Below, one piece after another: positions 34,143-43,502 of a stretch of DNA of 64,000 nucleotides (position 1 is the first letter of the stretch; every line of letters begins with the position of its first letter). Source of the DNA: Erythrobacter sp. QSSC1-22B (lineage in GTDB: Bacteria; Pseudomonadota; Alphaproteobacteria; Sphingomonadales; Sphingomonadaceae); contig NZ_LZRP01000001.1 of the NCBI RefSeq assembly GCF_001678665.1, positions 744,001-808,000 on the forward strand, written 5' to 3'. A program made the translations under genes and the position numbers. Under the pieces are notes generated by a model. That model was given only the letters and a program-made list of their open reading frames with translations. It was not told the origin of the DNA and did not search any database.

Positions 34143-35375
34143 ATGGCCGACACTCCCGACACAACCGCCAGCCGCGACCTGCTGATCCTGGGCGGCGGGC
34201 TGGTGGGCATGACGCTGGCGCTGGCCGCCGCGCGCAAGGGCCTGTCCAGCCATGTCGTCGACCGCGCCGATCCGGCGGAGCTCACCGCCGAAGGCTTCGA
34301 TGGCCGCGCCTCGGCGATCAGCACCGCGAGCTGGCGCCTGTTCCGCCATATCGGGCTCGAAGACGCGCTCGAACCCTTCGGCTGCGCCATCGCCTCGATC
34401 GCGGTGACCGACCAGATGAAGCCCGGACGGATCGATTTCGCGCCCGAACCGCACGAAGGTTCGCTGGGGCGGATGTTCGCCAACCGGCAATTGCGCCTCG
34501 CATTGTTCGAGGCCGCGCGCGACGAACCGCTGATCGGCTGGCATTCGCGCGCCGAGATCGTCGACCGCGAGCGCGACGAGCATGGCGTCAGCGCGACGCT
34601 GGCCGACGGCACAAGGCTCGAGGCCAGCCTGATGGTCGCTGCCGAAGGCCGCGGCTCGCCGACGCGCGAGGGGGCCGGAATTCCCATCGCGCAATGGCAA
34701 TACGACCACCGCGCGGTGGTCGCCGGGCTGACCCACGAGAAGCCGCATGGCAATGTGGCATGGGAAGTCTTCTATCCCGCCGGTCCCTTCGCGCTGCTGC
34801 CACTGCTCGATGGTCCCGATGGCGCGCATCGCAGCGCGCTGGTGTGGACGGTGGACGAGAAGGATGCCGCGGGCACGCTCAAGCTGGGCGACCGCGCCTT
34901 CCTCGCCGAGGTCGAAAAGCGGATGGGCGGCATGTTCGGGGCGATCACCGGCGTCGGCCCGCGCGCGTCATGGCCGCTGGGTTTCCATCACACCGCCACA
35001 ATCACCGACACGCGGCTGGCGCTGATCGGCGATGCCGCGCACGGTATCCACCCGATCGCGGGGCAGGGATTGAACCTTGGCCTGCGCGATGTCGGTGCGC
35101 TGGTCGAGGTGCTCGAGGAAGGCCTGCGGCTGGGCCTCGAACCCGGCGATGCGCAATTGCTGGCGCGCTACGAGCGCTGGCGCGGGCTTGACAGCTTCAC
35201 CGTCGCGCTGGCGACCGATGGCCTGACCCGGCTGTTCGGCCTGCCCGGCAAGCCGGCCAGCGCGATGCGTCGGCTCGGGATGGCGGGCGTCCAGCGGATC
35301 CCGATGCTCAAGCGCTGGTTCATGGACGAGGCGCGCGGCATCAGCGGCGACCTGCCCGAGCTGCTGCGCGCCTGA
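34143..35375 (+). CDS. UbiH/UbiF-family FAD monooxygenase (ubiquinone biosynthesis)
   Basis: Class A flavin monooxygenase of 410 residues. It has the FAD Rossmann motif LLILGGGLVGMTLALAAARKG, a middle segment GRASAISTASWRLFRHIG, and the family signature ALIGDAAHGIHPIAGQGLNLG. This is the UbiH/UbiF/COQ6 pattern for ring hydroxylation of ubiquinone precursors. Which ring position it hydroxylates cannot be decided from sequence. The ATG at 34143 is chosen because the FAD motif follows in normal register; longer upstream frames run through the divergent dsbD start. Confidence 0.92.
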   Translation: MADTPDTTASRDLLILGGGLVGMTLALAAARKGLSSHVVDRADPAELTAEGFDGRASAISTASWRLFRHIGLEDALEPFGCAIASIAVTDQMKPGRIDFAPEPHEGSLGRMFANRQLRLALFEAARDEPLIGWHSRAEIVDRERDEHGVSATLADGTRLEASLMVAAEGRGSPTREGAGIPIAQWQYDHRAVVAGLTHEKPHGNVAWEVFYPAGPFALLPLLDGPDGAHRSALVWTVDEKDAAGTLKLGDRAFLAEVEKRMGGMFGAITGVGPRASWPLGFHHTATITDTRLALIGDAAHGIHPIAGQGLNLGLRDVGALVEVLEEGLRLGLEPGDAQLLARYERWRGLDSFTVALATDGLTRLFGLPGKPASAMRRLGMAGVQRIPMLKRWFMDEARGISGDLPELLRA

Positions 35376-35384
35376 TACGGGCGA

Positions 35385-36296
35385 TCAGCCCTCGGGCTGA
35401 CCCACCGGGCTGAGCTGTTCGATCCGGTTGCCGACCCCGTCGCGCAGCATCCGCGGTTCGAGCACCGCCGAGGTCTCGACCAGATCGAGCGCCTGCTGGG
35501 TGGCGGCGAAGCGCTGCGCATCGGCAATCCAGCCTTCGGCATTGCCGGCACCGGGAAGCTTGCTGACTTCCTCGATCGCCGCCTCGACGCGGCCGCTCTC
35601 GAGGAACAGGCGCGCGCGATCGAGACGACGCTGCGGTTGTGGCGAAGGCGTGGTTTCGCGGCGCACGACGAACAGCTGCGACAGTTCGCTGCGAACCAGA
35701 TCCCACGAAAACCCGCGGTTGGCCTCGGCCAGGCTCGGCGCGATGCCTTCCAGCCGCGCAATCAGCTGGTCGAGCGTCACCGGATCGCGCGAATTGGCGA
35801 TGATCGTGCGCACCGCATTGGGCAGTGCATCGCCAAAGCGCAGCCGCAACTGATCGGCGAGGAAGCCGAGTTCCGCCCCCTTCTCGATCGCCCGTCGCGC
35901 AGCGAAGGCGATCAGCAGCCCCTCGGCGCGCGCGGCATTGCCCGCCGCCGCCTGCGCCTGGATGTCGAGCCGCGCCAGCCGCTGCTCGGCCGCCGCGAGC
36001 CGCTGGTCGATCCCGCCCTGCTGCTCCGCCACGCGCTCGACCGCATCATTGGTCTGGCCGAGTGCAGCACTGGCGGTACGCGCTGGCGTCGGGGTGGGTT
36101 CGCCGCGCGAGCCATCGGCCGCCACCTCGGCTTGCGGCGCGGCAGCCGCGACCGCTGCGGGTTCGTCCTGATCCAGGGCCCAGCGATAGACGCCGTATCC
36201 GGCAAGCGACCCGCCAAGGATGAAGGAAGCGAGCACCGCGAGCAGCACCGGACGCATCGATGGCCGCTTGCCGCGCTGGGAAGTGAATTCGTTCAT
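35385..36296 (-). CDS. mic60: Mitofilin-like protein (alphaproteobacterial Mic60)
   Basis: Inner-membrane protein of 303 residues with one N-terminal helix (about 15-35), an Ala/Pro/Glu linker and a coiled-coil stretch (about 80-125). The C-terminal helical domain includes LRLRFGDALPNAVRTIIANS and RGFSWDLVRSELSQLFVVRRE. This topology and its position directly after hemD match alpha-Mic60, the bacterial relative of the mitochondrial cristae protein. The ATG overlaps the hemD stop (ATGA). Sequence similarity in this family is weak, so the name rests mainly on topology and synteny. Confidence 0.72.
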   Translation of the reverse strand: MNEFTSQRGKRPSMRPVLLAVLASFILGGSLAGYGVYRWALDQDEPAAVAAAAPQAEVAADGSRGEPTPTPARTASAALGQTNDAVERVAEQQGGIDQRLAAAEQRLARLDIQAQAAAGNAARAEGLLIAFAARRAIEKGAELGFLADQLRLRFGDALPNAVRTIIANSRDPVTLDQLIARLEGIAPSLAEANRGFSWDLVRSELSQLFVVRRETTPSPQPQRRLDRARLFLESGRVEAAIEEVSKLPGAGNAEGWIADAQRFAATQQALDLVETSAVLEPRMLRDGVGNRIEQLSPVGQPEG

Positions 36297-37057
36297 ATGT
36301 GCCTTTTTGCGAACCCGTCGACCGACGCGCCCCTTGCCAAGTCGCCTGCCCCGGCACAGCGGTCTGACCCGTCAGAGCCCTTGCATAGAAATTCCGCCGA
36401 TGCCAGCAGCGCGGCCTCATCGGGCGCGGGCGCGATGTGGACGGCCTGCCACCCTTCCCCCACGGGTCTGAGCAGACGCGGACCGATCAAAACCAGCGTC
36501 AGCCCCCTGCGGTCGATCGAGTGGCGGGTGCATTGGGCGGCGAACTGCCGCGCCGTCTCGCCCGAATGCAGCACGACCACGCCGCCCTCGGCCAGCCGCG
36601 CGCGCACCTCGGCCCCGATCTCCAGATCGATTGCGCGATAGACAACGCGTTCGGTAATCGAAGTCGCTCCCGGGACTGCCAGTGCAACGCGGCGCTCGCC
36701 GCACAGCCGCAGCAGCTTGGTCTTGTTGGGGGACATCCCGTCGAGCAGCGGCTGCAATCCGCCCGCTCCGACCCGCTCGACTGCAAAGCCCGCCTCGCGC
36801 GCCATCGCGGCGGTGGTCGCGCCGACGGCGAACACCGGAAGGTGTACGAGCCGGGCCAGGCCCTCGCCGCCGTGGCGAAAGGCATTGGCGCTGCCCACTA
36901 TGATTGCATCGAAACCGCGCGGATCGGGGACTGTCCATTCGACCGCTTCGATCCGGCTGAGCGGCTGGCCGAATACGCGCAGATCGCGGGTGCGCGCCAC
37001 CTGGGCGCTTGCGCCCCACCCCGGCTCGGGCCGGAAAACGAAAAGCGCAGCGCTCAC
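36293..37057 (-). CDS. hemD: Uroporphyrinogen-III synthase
   Basis: Cyclises hydroxymethylbilane to uroporphyrinogen III in tetrapyrrole synthesis. The 254-residue product shows the family's loose pattern: two Rossmann-like lobes, FDAIIVGSANAFRHGGEG, PVFAVGATTAAMAREAGF and VLIGPRLLRPVGEGW. The GTG start at 37057 overlaps the hemC TGA (GTGA). HemD sequences diverge strongly, and the call is supported by the hemC-hemD order. Its stop overlaps the mic60 start, so the three genes form one coupled unit. Confidence 0.9.
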   Translation of the reverse strand: MSAALFVFRPEPGWGASAQVARTRDLRVFGQPLSRIEAVEWTVPDPRGFDAIIVGSANAFRHGGEGLARLVHLPVFAVGATTAAMAREAGFAVERVGAGGLQPLLDGMSPNKTKLLRLCGERRVALAVPGATSITERVVYRAIDLEIGAEVRARLAEGGVVVLHSGETARQFAAQCTRHSIDRRGLTLVLIGPRLLRPVGEGWQAVHIAPAPDEAALLASAEFLCKGSDGSDRCAGAGDLARGASVDGFAKRHI

Positions 37058-38007
37058 TGGGGCCCGCTGAAGGACCCGGCGACATGCTCCGGAGCCTGGG
37101 CGAGCAGCTCGCGGGCAAGCTTGCGCGGCGGGCCGTCATCGCCCGGAAGCAGCCGTGTTTCGCCCGCGATCCGGACCGCCCCGTCCGAACTGTAGATCGC
37201 GGCGCGCAGCACGATTTCGTCGCCATCCCAATGAGTTAGTGCCGCGATCGGACTGTGGCACGACCCGCCCAGCCCGAGGAGCAGCGCCCGTTCGGCCAGA
37301 ACCTCGGCATGGCTTCGCCCGTGATCGATCGCGGCGAGCAACGCGCGCACGATGTTGTCATCGGTGCGGCACTCGATCCCGATCGCGGCCTGCGCCGGAG
37401 CCGGCATCCATTCTTCCGGATCCAGCCGCACCCCGACGGCATCCTCGCCCAGCCGGTTCAGGCCGGCGGCGGCCAGGAACGTCGCGTGGACATCGCCCGC
37501 CGCCAGCTTGGCCATCCGGGTCGCGACATTGCCGCGAAAGGTCACCACGCTGCAATCGGGCCGGGCGTTGAGCAGCTGCGCGGCGCGGCGCGGCGCGCTG
37601 GTCCCCACCACCGCCCCGGGCGGCAACGCGGCGATCGAACGCGCGCCAAGCAGCCGGTCGGCGCGATCCTCGCGCTCGAGTACCGCGGCAATATGCAGTT
37701 CGGGGGGGCGGATGGTCTCGACATCCTTGAGCGAATGGATCGCGGCATCGATCGTGCCATCGCCCAGCCAGTGGTCGAGCTCGCGCGTCCACAGCGCCTT
37801 GCCGCCGATATCGGCCAGCGGGAGATCGCGGATCTTGTCGCCGCTGGCCTGCACCGAGACCAGCTCGATCGCCTCTTCATCCCAGCCATGCGCGGCGCAC
37901 AGTCGCGCGCGCGTCTCGTGCGCCTGCGCCATCGCCAGCGGCGAACGCCGTGTGCCCAGCCGGATCGGGCGGTCGAAAAACGGAGGCGGGGTGTTGCTGT
38001 CAGGCAT
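37054..38007 (-). CDS. hemC: Porphobilinogen deaminase (hydroxymethylbilane synthase)
   Basis: Joins four porphobilinogens into hydroxymethylbilane. The 317-residue product has RLGTRRSPLAMAQA, GDKIRDLPLADIGGKALWTRELD, AIHSLKDVET, VGTSAPRRAAQLL and TFRGNVATRMAKLAAGDVHA. The dipyrromethane cofactor Cys is in LGGSCHSPIAA, which carries one extra Ser relative to the common GGCxxP form. The gene is divergent from tsaD with a 45-base gap. It is the first gene of the hemC-hemD-mic60 unit. Confidence 0.96.
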   Translation of the reverse strand: MPDSNTPPPFFDRPIRLGTRRSPLAMAQAHETRARLCAAHGWDEEAIELVSVQASGDKIRDLPLADIGGKALWTRELDHWLGDGTIDAAIHSLKDVETIRPPELHIAAVLEREDRADRLLGARSIAALPPGAVVGTSAPRRAAQLLNARPDCSVVTFRGNVATRMAKLAAGDVHATFLAAAGLNRLGEDAVGVRLDPEEWMPAPAQAAIGIECRTDDNIVRALLAAIDHGRSHAEVLAERALLLGLGGSCHSPIAALTHWDGDEIVLRAAIYSSDGAVRIAGETRLLPGDDGPPRKLARELLAQAPEHVAGSFSGPQ

Positions 38008-38052
38008 CGCGTCGCCTTGCTCTAGCGCCGCAGGGCGTTAAGGGAAAGCGGC

Positions 38053-39081
38053 ATGGGCTTGGTACTCGGGATCGAATCGAGCTGCGACGAAACCGCGGCA
38101 GCGCTGGTGACGACCGGACGCCGGATTCTCGCCCAGCGGATCGCCTCGCAGGACGAGGAGCACGCGCCCTATGGCGGCGTGGTCCCCGAGATCGCAGCGC
38201 GCGCGCACGCCGAGCGGCTGGCGCCGATCATCGCGGGCGTCTTGAAGGATGCCGGCAAGACGCTCGCCGATTGCGATGCGATCGCCGCCACCGCCGGCCC
38301 CGGGCTGATCGGCGGGGTGATGGTCGGGCTGGTCAGCGCCAAGGCGCTCGCAATGGCCAGCGACACCCCTCTGATCGCGATCAACCACCTCGAAGGCCAT
38401 GCGCTCAGCCCGCGGCTGGTCGATCCCGAACTAGGCTTTCCCTATCTGCTGCTGCTGGTTTCGGGCGGGCATTGCCAGATCCTGCGGGTCGAGGGCGTGG
38501 GCCGGTATCGCCGCCTAGCCACCACCATCGACGATGCGCTGGGCGAGGCTTTCGACAAGACCGCCAAGATCCTCGGCCTCGGCTTTCCCGGCGGCCCCGC
38601 GGTCGAACGGCTGGCTAAGCAGGGCGACCCCCGAGCCGTGCCACTGCCGCGCCCGCTGGTGAGGAGCGGCGAGCCGCATTTCTCCTTCGCCGGTCTCAAG
38701 AGCGCGGTGCTCCGCGCGCATGAAAGTAGCTTGCACACTCCGGAAGATATCGCGGCGAGCTTCCAGCAGGCGGCGCTCGACTGCGTGCTCGACCGGCTGC
38801 GGATCGCCTGCGCGGCCACGGATAAGATGCCCGCGCTGGTGGTCGCGGGCGGGGTTGCCTCGAACCAGTCGATCCGCGCCGCGCTCGAAACTTTCGCCAA
38901 GGACAATGCCATGCGCTTCGTCGCCCCGCCCCCTGCGCTCTGCACCGACAACGCCGCGATGATCGCCTGGGCGGGTTGCGAGCGCCTGGGCCAGTCCGAC
39001 CCGCTCGATTTCGTCGCCCGCCCGCGCTGGCCGCTCGACCCCTCGGCCGAACCCGCGCGCGGCGCGGGGGTGAAGGCATGA
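38053..39081 (+). CDS. tsaD: tRNA threonylcarbamoyladenosine synthase subunit TsaD
   Basis: Catalyses, with TsaB and TsaE, the final step of t6A37 formation in tRNAs reading ANN codons. The 342-residue product starts [19 protein letters not shown]. It has [14 protein letters not shown] with one metal-binding His, NHLEGH with others, [20 protein letters not shown] and a terminal [10 protein letters not shown] segment. Length and motif order are standard. The stop overlaps the gpsA ATG. Confidence 0.97.
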   Translation: MGLVLGIESSCDETAAALVTTGRRILAQRIASQDEEHAPYGGVVPEIAARAHAERLAPIIAGVLKDAGKTLADCDAIAATAGPGLIGGVMVGLVSAKALAMASDTPLIAINHLEGHALSPRLVDPELGFPYLLLLVSGGHCQILRVEGVGRYRRLATTIDDALGEAFDKTAKILGLGFPGGPAVERLAKQGDPRAVPLPRPLVRSGEPHFSFAGLKSAVLRAHESSLHTPEDIAASFQQAALDCVLDRLRIACAATDKMPALVVAGGVASNQSIRAALETFAKDNAMRFVAPPPALCTDNAAMIAWAGCERLGQSDPLDFVARPRWPLDPSAEPARGAGVKA

Positions 39082-40064
39082 GAACCATTGGAGTCCTGGG
39101 TGCGGGCGCATGGGGCACCGCGCTGGCGCAGATGCTGGCGAGCGACGGGCGCACCGTGCTGCTGTGGGCACGCGAGACCGAGCTGGTCGAGGAAGTAAAC
39201 GCGCATCGATCCAATACGCTGTTCCTGCCGGGCGCGCAGCTTGCGCCGACGATCCGCGCGACCGGCGACCTCGCCGAGATCGCGGCGCTCGACATCGCGC
39301 TGGTGGTGACCCCGGCGCAGCACATGGGCGCGGTGCTCGGCGCGATGCCCTCGCACCCCGCCGATCTGGTGCTGTGTTCCAAGGGGATCGAGGCGGGCAG
39401 CGGCAGGCTAATGAACGATGTGGCGCGCGACGCCGCGCCGCAATCGCAGATCGCGGTGCTCTCGGGCCCGACCTTCGCGCATGAGGTGGCCGCTGGGCTG
39501 CCGACCGCGGTCACGCTGGCCTGCGGCGGCGGCGAGGCGCAGTGGGAACGGGTATCGCCCGCAATCGCGCGGCCGGCCTTCCGTCCCTATTATTCCGCGG
39601 ATGTCACCGGGGCCGAAATCGGCGGCGCGGTCAAGAACGTACTCGCCATCGCCTGCGGTGTGGTCGATGGACTGGCGCTTGGCCAGAATGCGCGGGCCGC
39701 CTTGATCGCACGCGGCTATGCCGAGATGCTGCGCTTCGGCGAGGCGCGCGGAGCGCAGGTCGAGACGCTGGCGGGCCTGTGCGGGCTGGGCGATCTGGTA
39801 CTCACCTGCTCTTCCACCTCGAGCCGCAATTTCTCGCTCGGCAAGGCGCTGGGCGAGGGCCAGAGCGCGGCGCAATTGATGGCCGATCGCAGGACCGTGG
39901 CCGAGGGCGCACACACCGCGCCGGTGCTCGACCAGCTGGCGCGCGACATGAATATCGCCATGCCGATCGTGGATGCGGTAACCCGGCTACTCGGCGGCGC
40001 CGAGGCGCGCGGCGTGGTCTCGGATCTGCTCGCCCGGCCCTTGCGCGCGGAACGCGAGGACTAG
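39078..40064 (+). CDS. gpsA: Glycerol-3-phosphate dehydrogenase [NAD(P)+]
   Basis: Reduces dihydroxyacetone phosphate to sn-glycerol-3-phosphate for phospholipid synthesis in the cytoplasm. The 328-residue product has the dinucleotide motif [47 protein letters not shown] and [16 protein letters not shown] with the catalytic Lys. [16 protein letters not shown] follows. The ATG at 39078 overlaps the tsaD stop, an arrangement common in alphaproteobacteria. A longer open frame from 38976 overlaps tsaD and is rejected. Confidence 0.96.
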   Translation: MRTIGVLGAGAWGTALAQMLASDGRTVLLWARETELVEEVNAHRSNTLFLPGAQLAPTIRATGDLAEIAALDIALVVTPAQHMGAVLGAMPSHPADLVLCSKGIEAGSGRLMNDVARDAAPQSQIAVLSGPTFAHEVAAGLPTAVTLACGGGEAQWERVSPAIARPAFRPYYSADVTGAEIGGAVKNVLAIACGVVDGLALGQNARAALIARGYAEMLRFGEARGAQVETLAGLCGLGDLVLTCSSTSSRNFSLGKALGEGQSAAQLMADRRTVAEGAHTAPVLDQLARDMNIAMPIVDAVTRLLGGAEARGVVSDLLARPLRAERED

Positions 40065-40066
40065 GC

Positions 40067-41641
40067 ATGGCCCATACTCCGCCGGCTCCCCCTCCGGCCC
40101 CCGCACCGGCTCCCGCACCGGTCCCCGGGTCTGTCAGCGACGACGGCGGCGACATCGCGGCGCTCGCCAAGGGCGGACAGACCAATTTCATCGGCTTCCT
40201 GCTGCGGCTCGCAGCGCGGCTGCCGTTCCTGTTCATCGCCGGGCGGCTTTACGGTGCCGAGGCCTTGGGACGCTTCGCCTCGGCGCTGGTGGTGGTCGAA
40301 CTGGTCGCGCTGCTGTGCGCGATGGGCGAGAAGCGCGGGCTCGCCCAGCGATTGTCGGAGGGCGAGGCCCGCGAGGCCAATCTGGTGTTCGACGGCATCC
40401 TGCTGGCGGTGCTGTTTTCCACCCTCGCTGCGCTGTTTTTCTGGTTCGTGCCCGCGCCGCTGTTCCCGAGCGGTCAATACACCGAGCTCGACCGACTGAT
40501 CGTGCTCGCCATCCCCGCCTTCGCGCTGACCGAGATCGTGCTCGCGGCGCAGGCCTATCGCTACGATATCGCCACCACCGTCCGCGCCCGCGCGATCGTC
40601 GAACCTTGGACCCTCTCGATCATGGCGGGAGCGCTGTTCTTCATCCCGCAGACGCGCGAGTCGGGTCTGTCGCTCGCCTATCTGATCTCGATCTACGCGG
40701 GGCTGCTGACGGGGTTGTGGACCTTCCTGCGCACCTACGGCCTGCCGCGCGACTGGCGTCCGCACCCGGTGGCGATGACCCGGCTGACCGCGCGCGCCTT
40801 CCCGCTGGCGATCGCCGATGCGATCGAATGGGGCACGAGGCGGGTCGATATTTTCATCCTCGGCCTGTTCGCCGCGCCGGCCGCAGTCGGGGTGTATTAT
40901 GTCGCACAGCAGGTCGCCAGCCTGCCGCAGAAGCTCAAGACCAGCTTCGAGCCGATCCTCGGCCCGGTCATCACCAAGAACCTCAAGACCCAGAACTACG
41001 CAGCCATCGCGCAGCAGGTGTGCCAGGTCGGGTTCTGGATCGTCGCCGCGCAGGCCGGGATCGCGCTGGCGTTGGGCGTCCCGGGTGAGGCAGTGATGGG
41101 GCTGGTCGGACCCAATTTCGTCGGCGGCACCGGCGCACTCGGCTTCCTGCTCGCCGCCGAGGTCGTGGCGGCGACCGCGGTCGTTTCCGAAGCGGCGCTC
41201 GTCTATGTCGCTCGGGTCCGCAATCTGTCGATCTCGATTGCCACGATCGCTTTCCAGGCCGTGCTTACCGTCGCACTGATCATGCTGGTGGAAAGCTACG
41301 GCTTGGGCGAACCCTACAAGGCGGCAGCGGCGGCGGCGGCGCTGATGATCGCGCTGGGGCTGGCCAGCCTGGTCAAGGCGCTGCTGCTCGCGCGCATCCT
41401 CGGTCACCCGATCAACAACTGGCGCTGGGCGCTGGTCTGGGCCACCGCGCCCGCGGTCGCGGTCGGCTATCTGGCGACGCTGCTCCCCGAATGGGCCGAA
41501 CTCGCCTTTGGAATCCCCGCGATTCTCGCGACCTATGGCTGGGTGATCTGGCATCGCGGTTTCGGCCCCGAAGACCGCGTGCTGTTCCGCCGCAACATGG
41601 GCGGGAAGCCCGAATCGGAGGCCGATCCCGCCGCCAAATGA
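40067..41641 (+). CDS. Polysaccharide flippase-like membrane protein (Wzx/MVF superfamily)
   Basis: The 524-residue inner-membrane protein has about 12-14 transmembrane helices and starts with a Pro/Ala-rich cytoplasmic tail (PAPAPAPAP). Characteristic stretches are LRLAARLPFLFIAGRLYGAEALGRF and RRVDIFILGLFAAPAAVGVYYVAQQVASLPQKLKTSFEP. This is the pattern of O-antigen/exopolysaccharide flippases (RfbX, COG2244 type). It begins two bases after the gpsA stop. No glycosyltransferase genes are nearby, so the lipid-linked substrate is unknown. Confidence 0.85.
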   Translation: MAHTPPAPPPAPAPAPAPVPGSVSDDGGDIAALAKGGQTNFIGFLLRLAARLPFLFIAGRLYGAEALGRFASALVVVELVALLCAMGEKRGLAQRLSEGEAREANLVFDGILLAVLFSTLAALFFWFVPAPLFPSGQYTELDRLIVLAIPAFALTEIVLAAQAYRYDIATTVRARAIVEPWTLSIMAGALFFIPQTRESGLSLAYLISIYAGLLTGLWTFLRTYGLPRDWRPHPVAMTRLTARAFPLAIADAIEWGTRRVDIFILGLFAAPAAVGVYYVAQQVASLPQKLKTSFEPILGPVITKNLKTQNYAAIAQQVCQVGFWIVAAQAGIALALGVPGEAVMGLVGPNFVGGTGALGFLLAAEVVAATAVVSEAALVYVARVRNLSISIATIAFQAVLTVALIMLVESYGLGEPYKAAAAAAALMIALGLASLVKALLLARILGHPINNWRWALVWATAPAVAVGYLATLLPEWAELAFGIPAILATYGWVIWHRGFGPEDRVLFRRNMGGKPESEADPAAK

Positions 41642-41707
41642 TCCGAATTCACCGCGCATTCACGGCGCGATGCAAGGATGGTCGAACCTTTGGGGGAGGA
41701 TCACACG

Positions 41708-43420
41708 ATGAAACCGCTGCACCTAATGACCGCCTGCGCCGCCGGAGCGCTGCTTGCAGGCTGCGCCGCGTCCTCTACCAACCAGCGGATCGATCCTGTC
41801 GGTGCACCGCCGGGCGGGGAAACGGATGTACAGCGAGTGCCGCCTCCGCCCCCACCTCCTCCGCCGCCTCCTCCGCCCTCTCGGAGCATGATGGCAGCGC
41901 CTCAGGTAATGGTCACCGGGTCGCGAGTCGCGGCGGAAGCGGCAGCGCCCGAGGTTCCCGGCGAGCCGATCGAGGCCAGCTACCGCTATTTCCCGCCGAT
42001 CATCGTCCCGACCGAACAGGATCGCGAACGTTACGACGGCGAGGACGTCTCGCCGGTCAAACTGGTCGCGGCCGAACCGGTCTCGACCTTCTCGGTCGAT
42101 GTCGACACCGCCGCCTATGCCAACGCCCGCCGCTTCATCAAGGACGGGCAGATGCCTCCGGCAGCCGCGGTGCGGACCGAGGAATTCATCAACTACTTCC
42201 GCTACGATTATGATGCCCCGCGCGAACCGGCGCAGCCCTTCGCAGTCGACATGGATGTTGCCTCGAGCCCATGGAACACCAACAGCCGCCTCGTCCGGAT
42301 CGGCCTCTCGGGCTATAAAATGCCCGCGCAGGATCGCCCGCCCGCCAATCTGGTGTTCCTGCTCGATGTCTCGGGATCGATGAACAGCCGCGACAAGCTG
42401 CCGCTGGTCAAGACCGCTTTGCGCAGTCTGGTCACCCAGCTGACCCCGCAGGATCGCGTCTCGATCGTGGTCTATGCCGGCGCCGCAGGACTGGTGCTCG
42501 AGCCGACCAGCGATGCCACCGCGATCCGCAACGCGCTCGACCAGCTCGCGGCAGGCGGATCGACCGCGGGCGGCGCCGGGCTGGAACTGGCCTATCGCAT
42601 CGCCGAGGACAACCGCATCGCGGGCGGGGTTAACCGCGTCATCCTCGCCACCGATGGCGATTTCAACGTCGGCCAGACCGATCAGGACGCGCTGGTCGAT
42701 ATGATCGAGCGCAAGCGCGAGGCGGGCACCACGCTGACCGTGCTGGGCTTCGGCCGCGGCAATGTGAACGACGCGATGATGGAGCAGATCGCCGATCACG
42801 GGAACGGCAATTACGCCTATATCGACAGCGCGCTCGAGGCCCGCAAGGTGCTCGGCGAGCAGATGGGCGCGACGATCTTCACCATCGCCAAGGACGTCAA
42901 GATCCAGGTCGAGTTCAACCCCATGGTGGTCAGCCAGTACCGCCTGATCGGGTACGAGAACCGCACCTTGCGCGAACAGGATTTCGACGATGACTCCGTG
43001 GATGCCGGCGATATCGGCGCCGGCCATCAGGTCACCGCGCTCTACGAGGTGATCCCCGCAGGCACCGAGGGCTGGATCGCGCAGCGCCGCTACGAGACCC
43101 CCGCCGATTCTCGCGCGCGCGATCTGGCCGCCGAGGCGGCGCATGTGAAGCTGCGCTACAAGCTGCCCGATGGCGACACCTCGACGCTTATCGAGCACGT
43201 CCTCCCGGCATCGGCGCTAGCCCGCCCCGCCCCGCCGCGGGGCGATTTCGCCTTCGGCGCTGCGGTCGCAGGATTCGGACAGAAGCTGCGCGGCGACACG
43301 CTGCTGGGCGAGTTCTCCTATGCCGACATCGCCACCCTCGCGGGGCCTCAGCAGGATTTCTGGCGGCAGGAATTCATCCAGCTGGTCAAGGCCGCGCAGG
43401 ACCGATCCGCCAGCGAATAG
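41708..43420 (+). CDS. YfbK-type von Willebrand factor A lipoprotein
   Basis: The 570-residue product has a lipoprotein signal (lipobox LAGC, Cys about 19), a run of 13 prolines and an N-terminal YfbK-like region (PVSTFSVDVDTAAYANARRF, VRTEEFINYFRYDY). A vWA domain follows with a complete MIDAS: DVSGSMN, then a Thr in GGSTAGG and Asp in ATDGDFN. The C-terminal domain is of the DUF3520 type (KDVKIQVEFNP, YEVIPAGT). It binds a divalent metal and a partner protein in the periplasm; the partner is unknown. GGGGGAGGAT precedes ATG 41708. It heads a four-gene envelope unit. Confidence 0.92.
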   Translation: MKPLHLMTACAAGALLAGCAASSTNQRIDPVGAPPGGETDVQRVPPPPPPPPPPPPPSRSMMAAPQVMVTGSRVAAEAAAPEVPGEPIEASYRYFPPIIVPTEQDRERYDGEDVSPVKLVAAEPVSTFSVDVDTAAYANARRFIKDGQMPPAAAVRTEEFINYFRYDYDAPREPAQPFAVDMDVASSPWNTNSRLVRIGLSGYKMPAQDRPPANLVFLLDVSGSMNSRDKLPLVKTALRSLVTQLTPQDRVSIVVYAGAAGLVLEPTSDATAIRNALDQLAAGGSTAGGAGLELAYRIAEDNRIAGGVNRVILATDGDFNVGQTDQDALVDMIERKREAGTTLTVLGFGRGNVNDAMMEQIADHGNGNYAYIDSALEARKVLGEQMGATIFTIAKDVKIQVEFNPMVVSQYRLIGYENRTLREQDFDDDSVDAGDIGAGHQVTALYEVIPAGTEGWIAQRRYETPADSRARDLAAEAAHVKLRYKLPDGDTSTLIEHVLPASALARPAPPRGDFAFGAAVAGFGQKLRGDTLLGEFSYADIATLAGPQQDFWRQEFIQLVKAAQDRSASE

Positions 43421-43502
43421 GACCGGTCGAGGAATAGCGGGCGAACAGAAAAAGCCGCGCTCCACCCTTCCGCTTCGGCGTCGCGGCCCGTAGGAGTGCG
43501 CC

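Noticed and set aside
40061-41659. 532-codon minus-strand frame antisense to the flippase
   Set aside because: Arg/Gln/Asp/Gly-rich shadow composition typical of the reverse strand of a membrane-protein gene.
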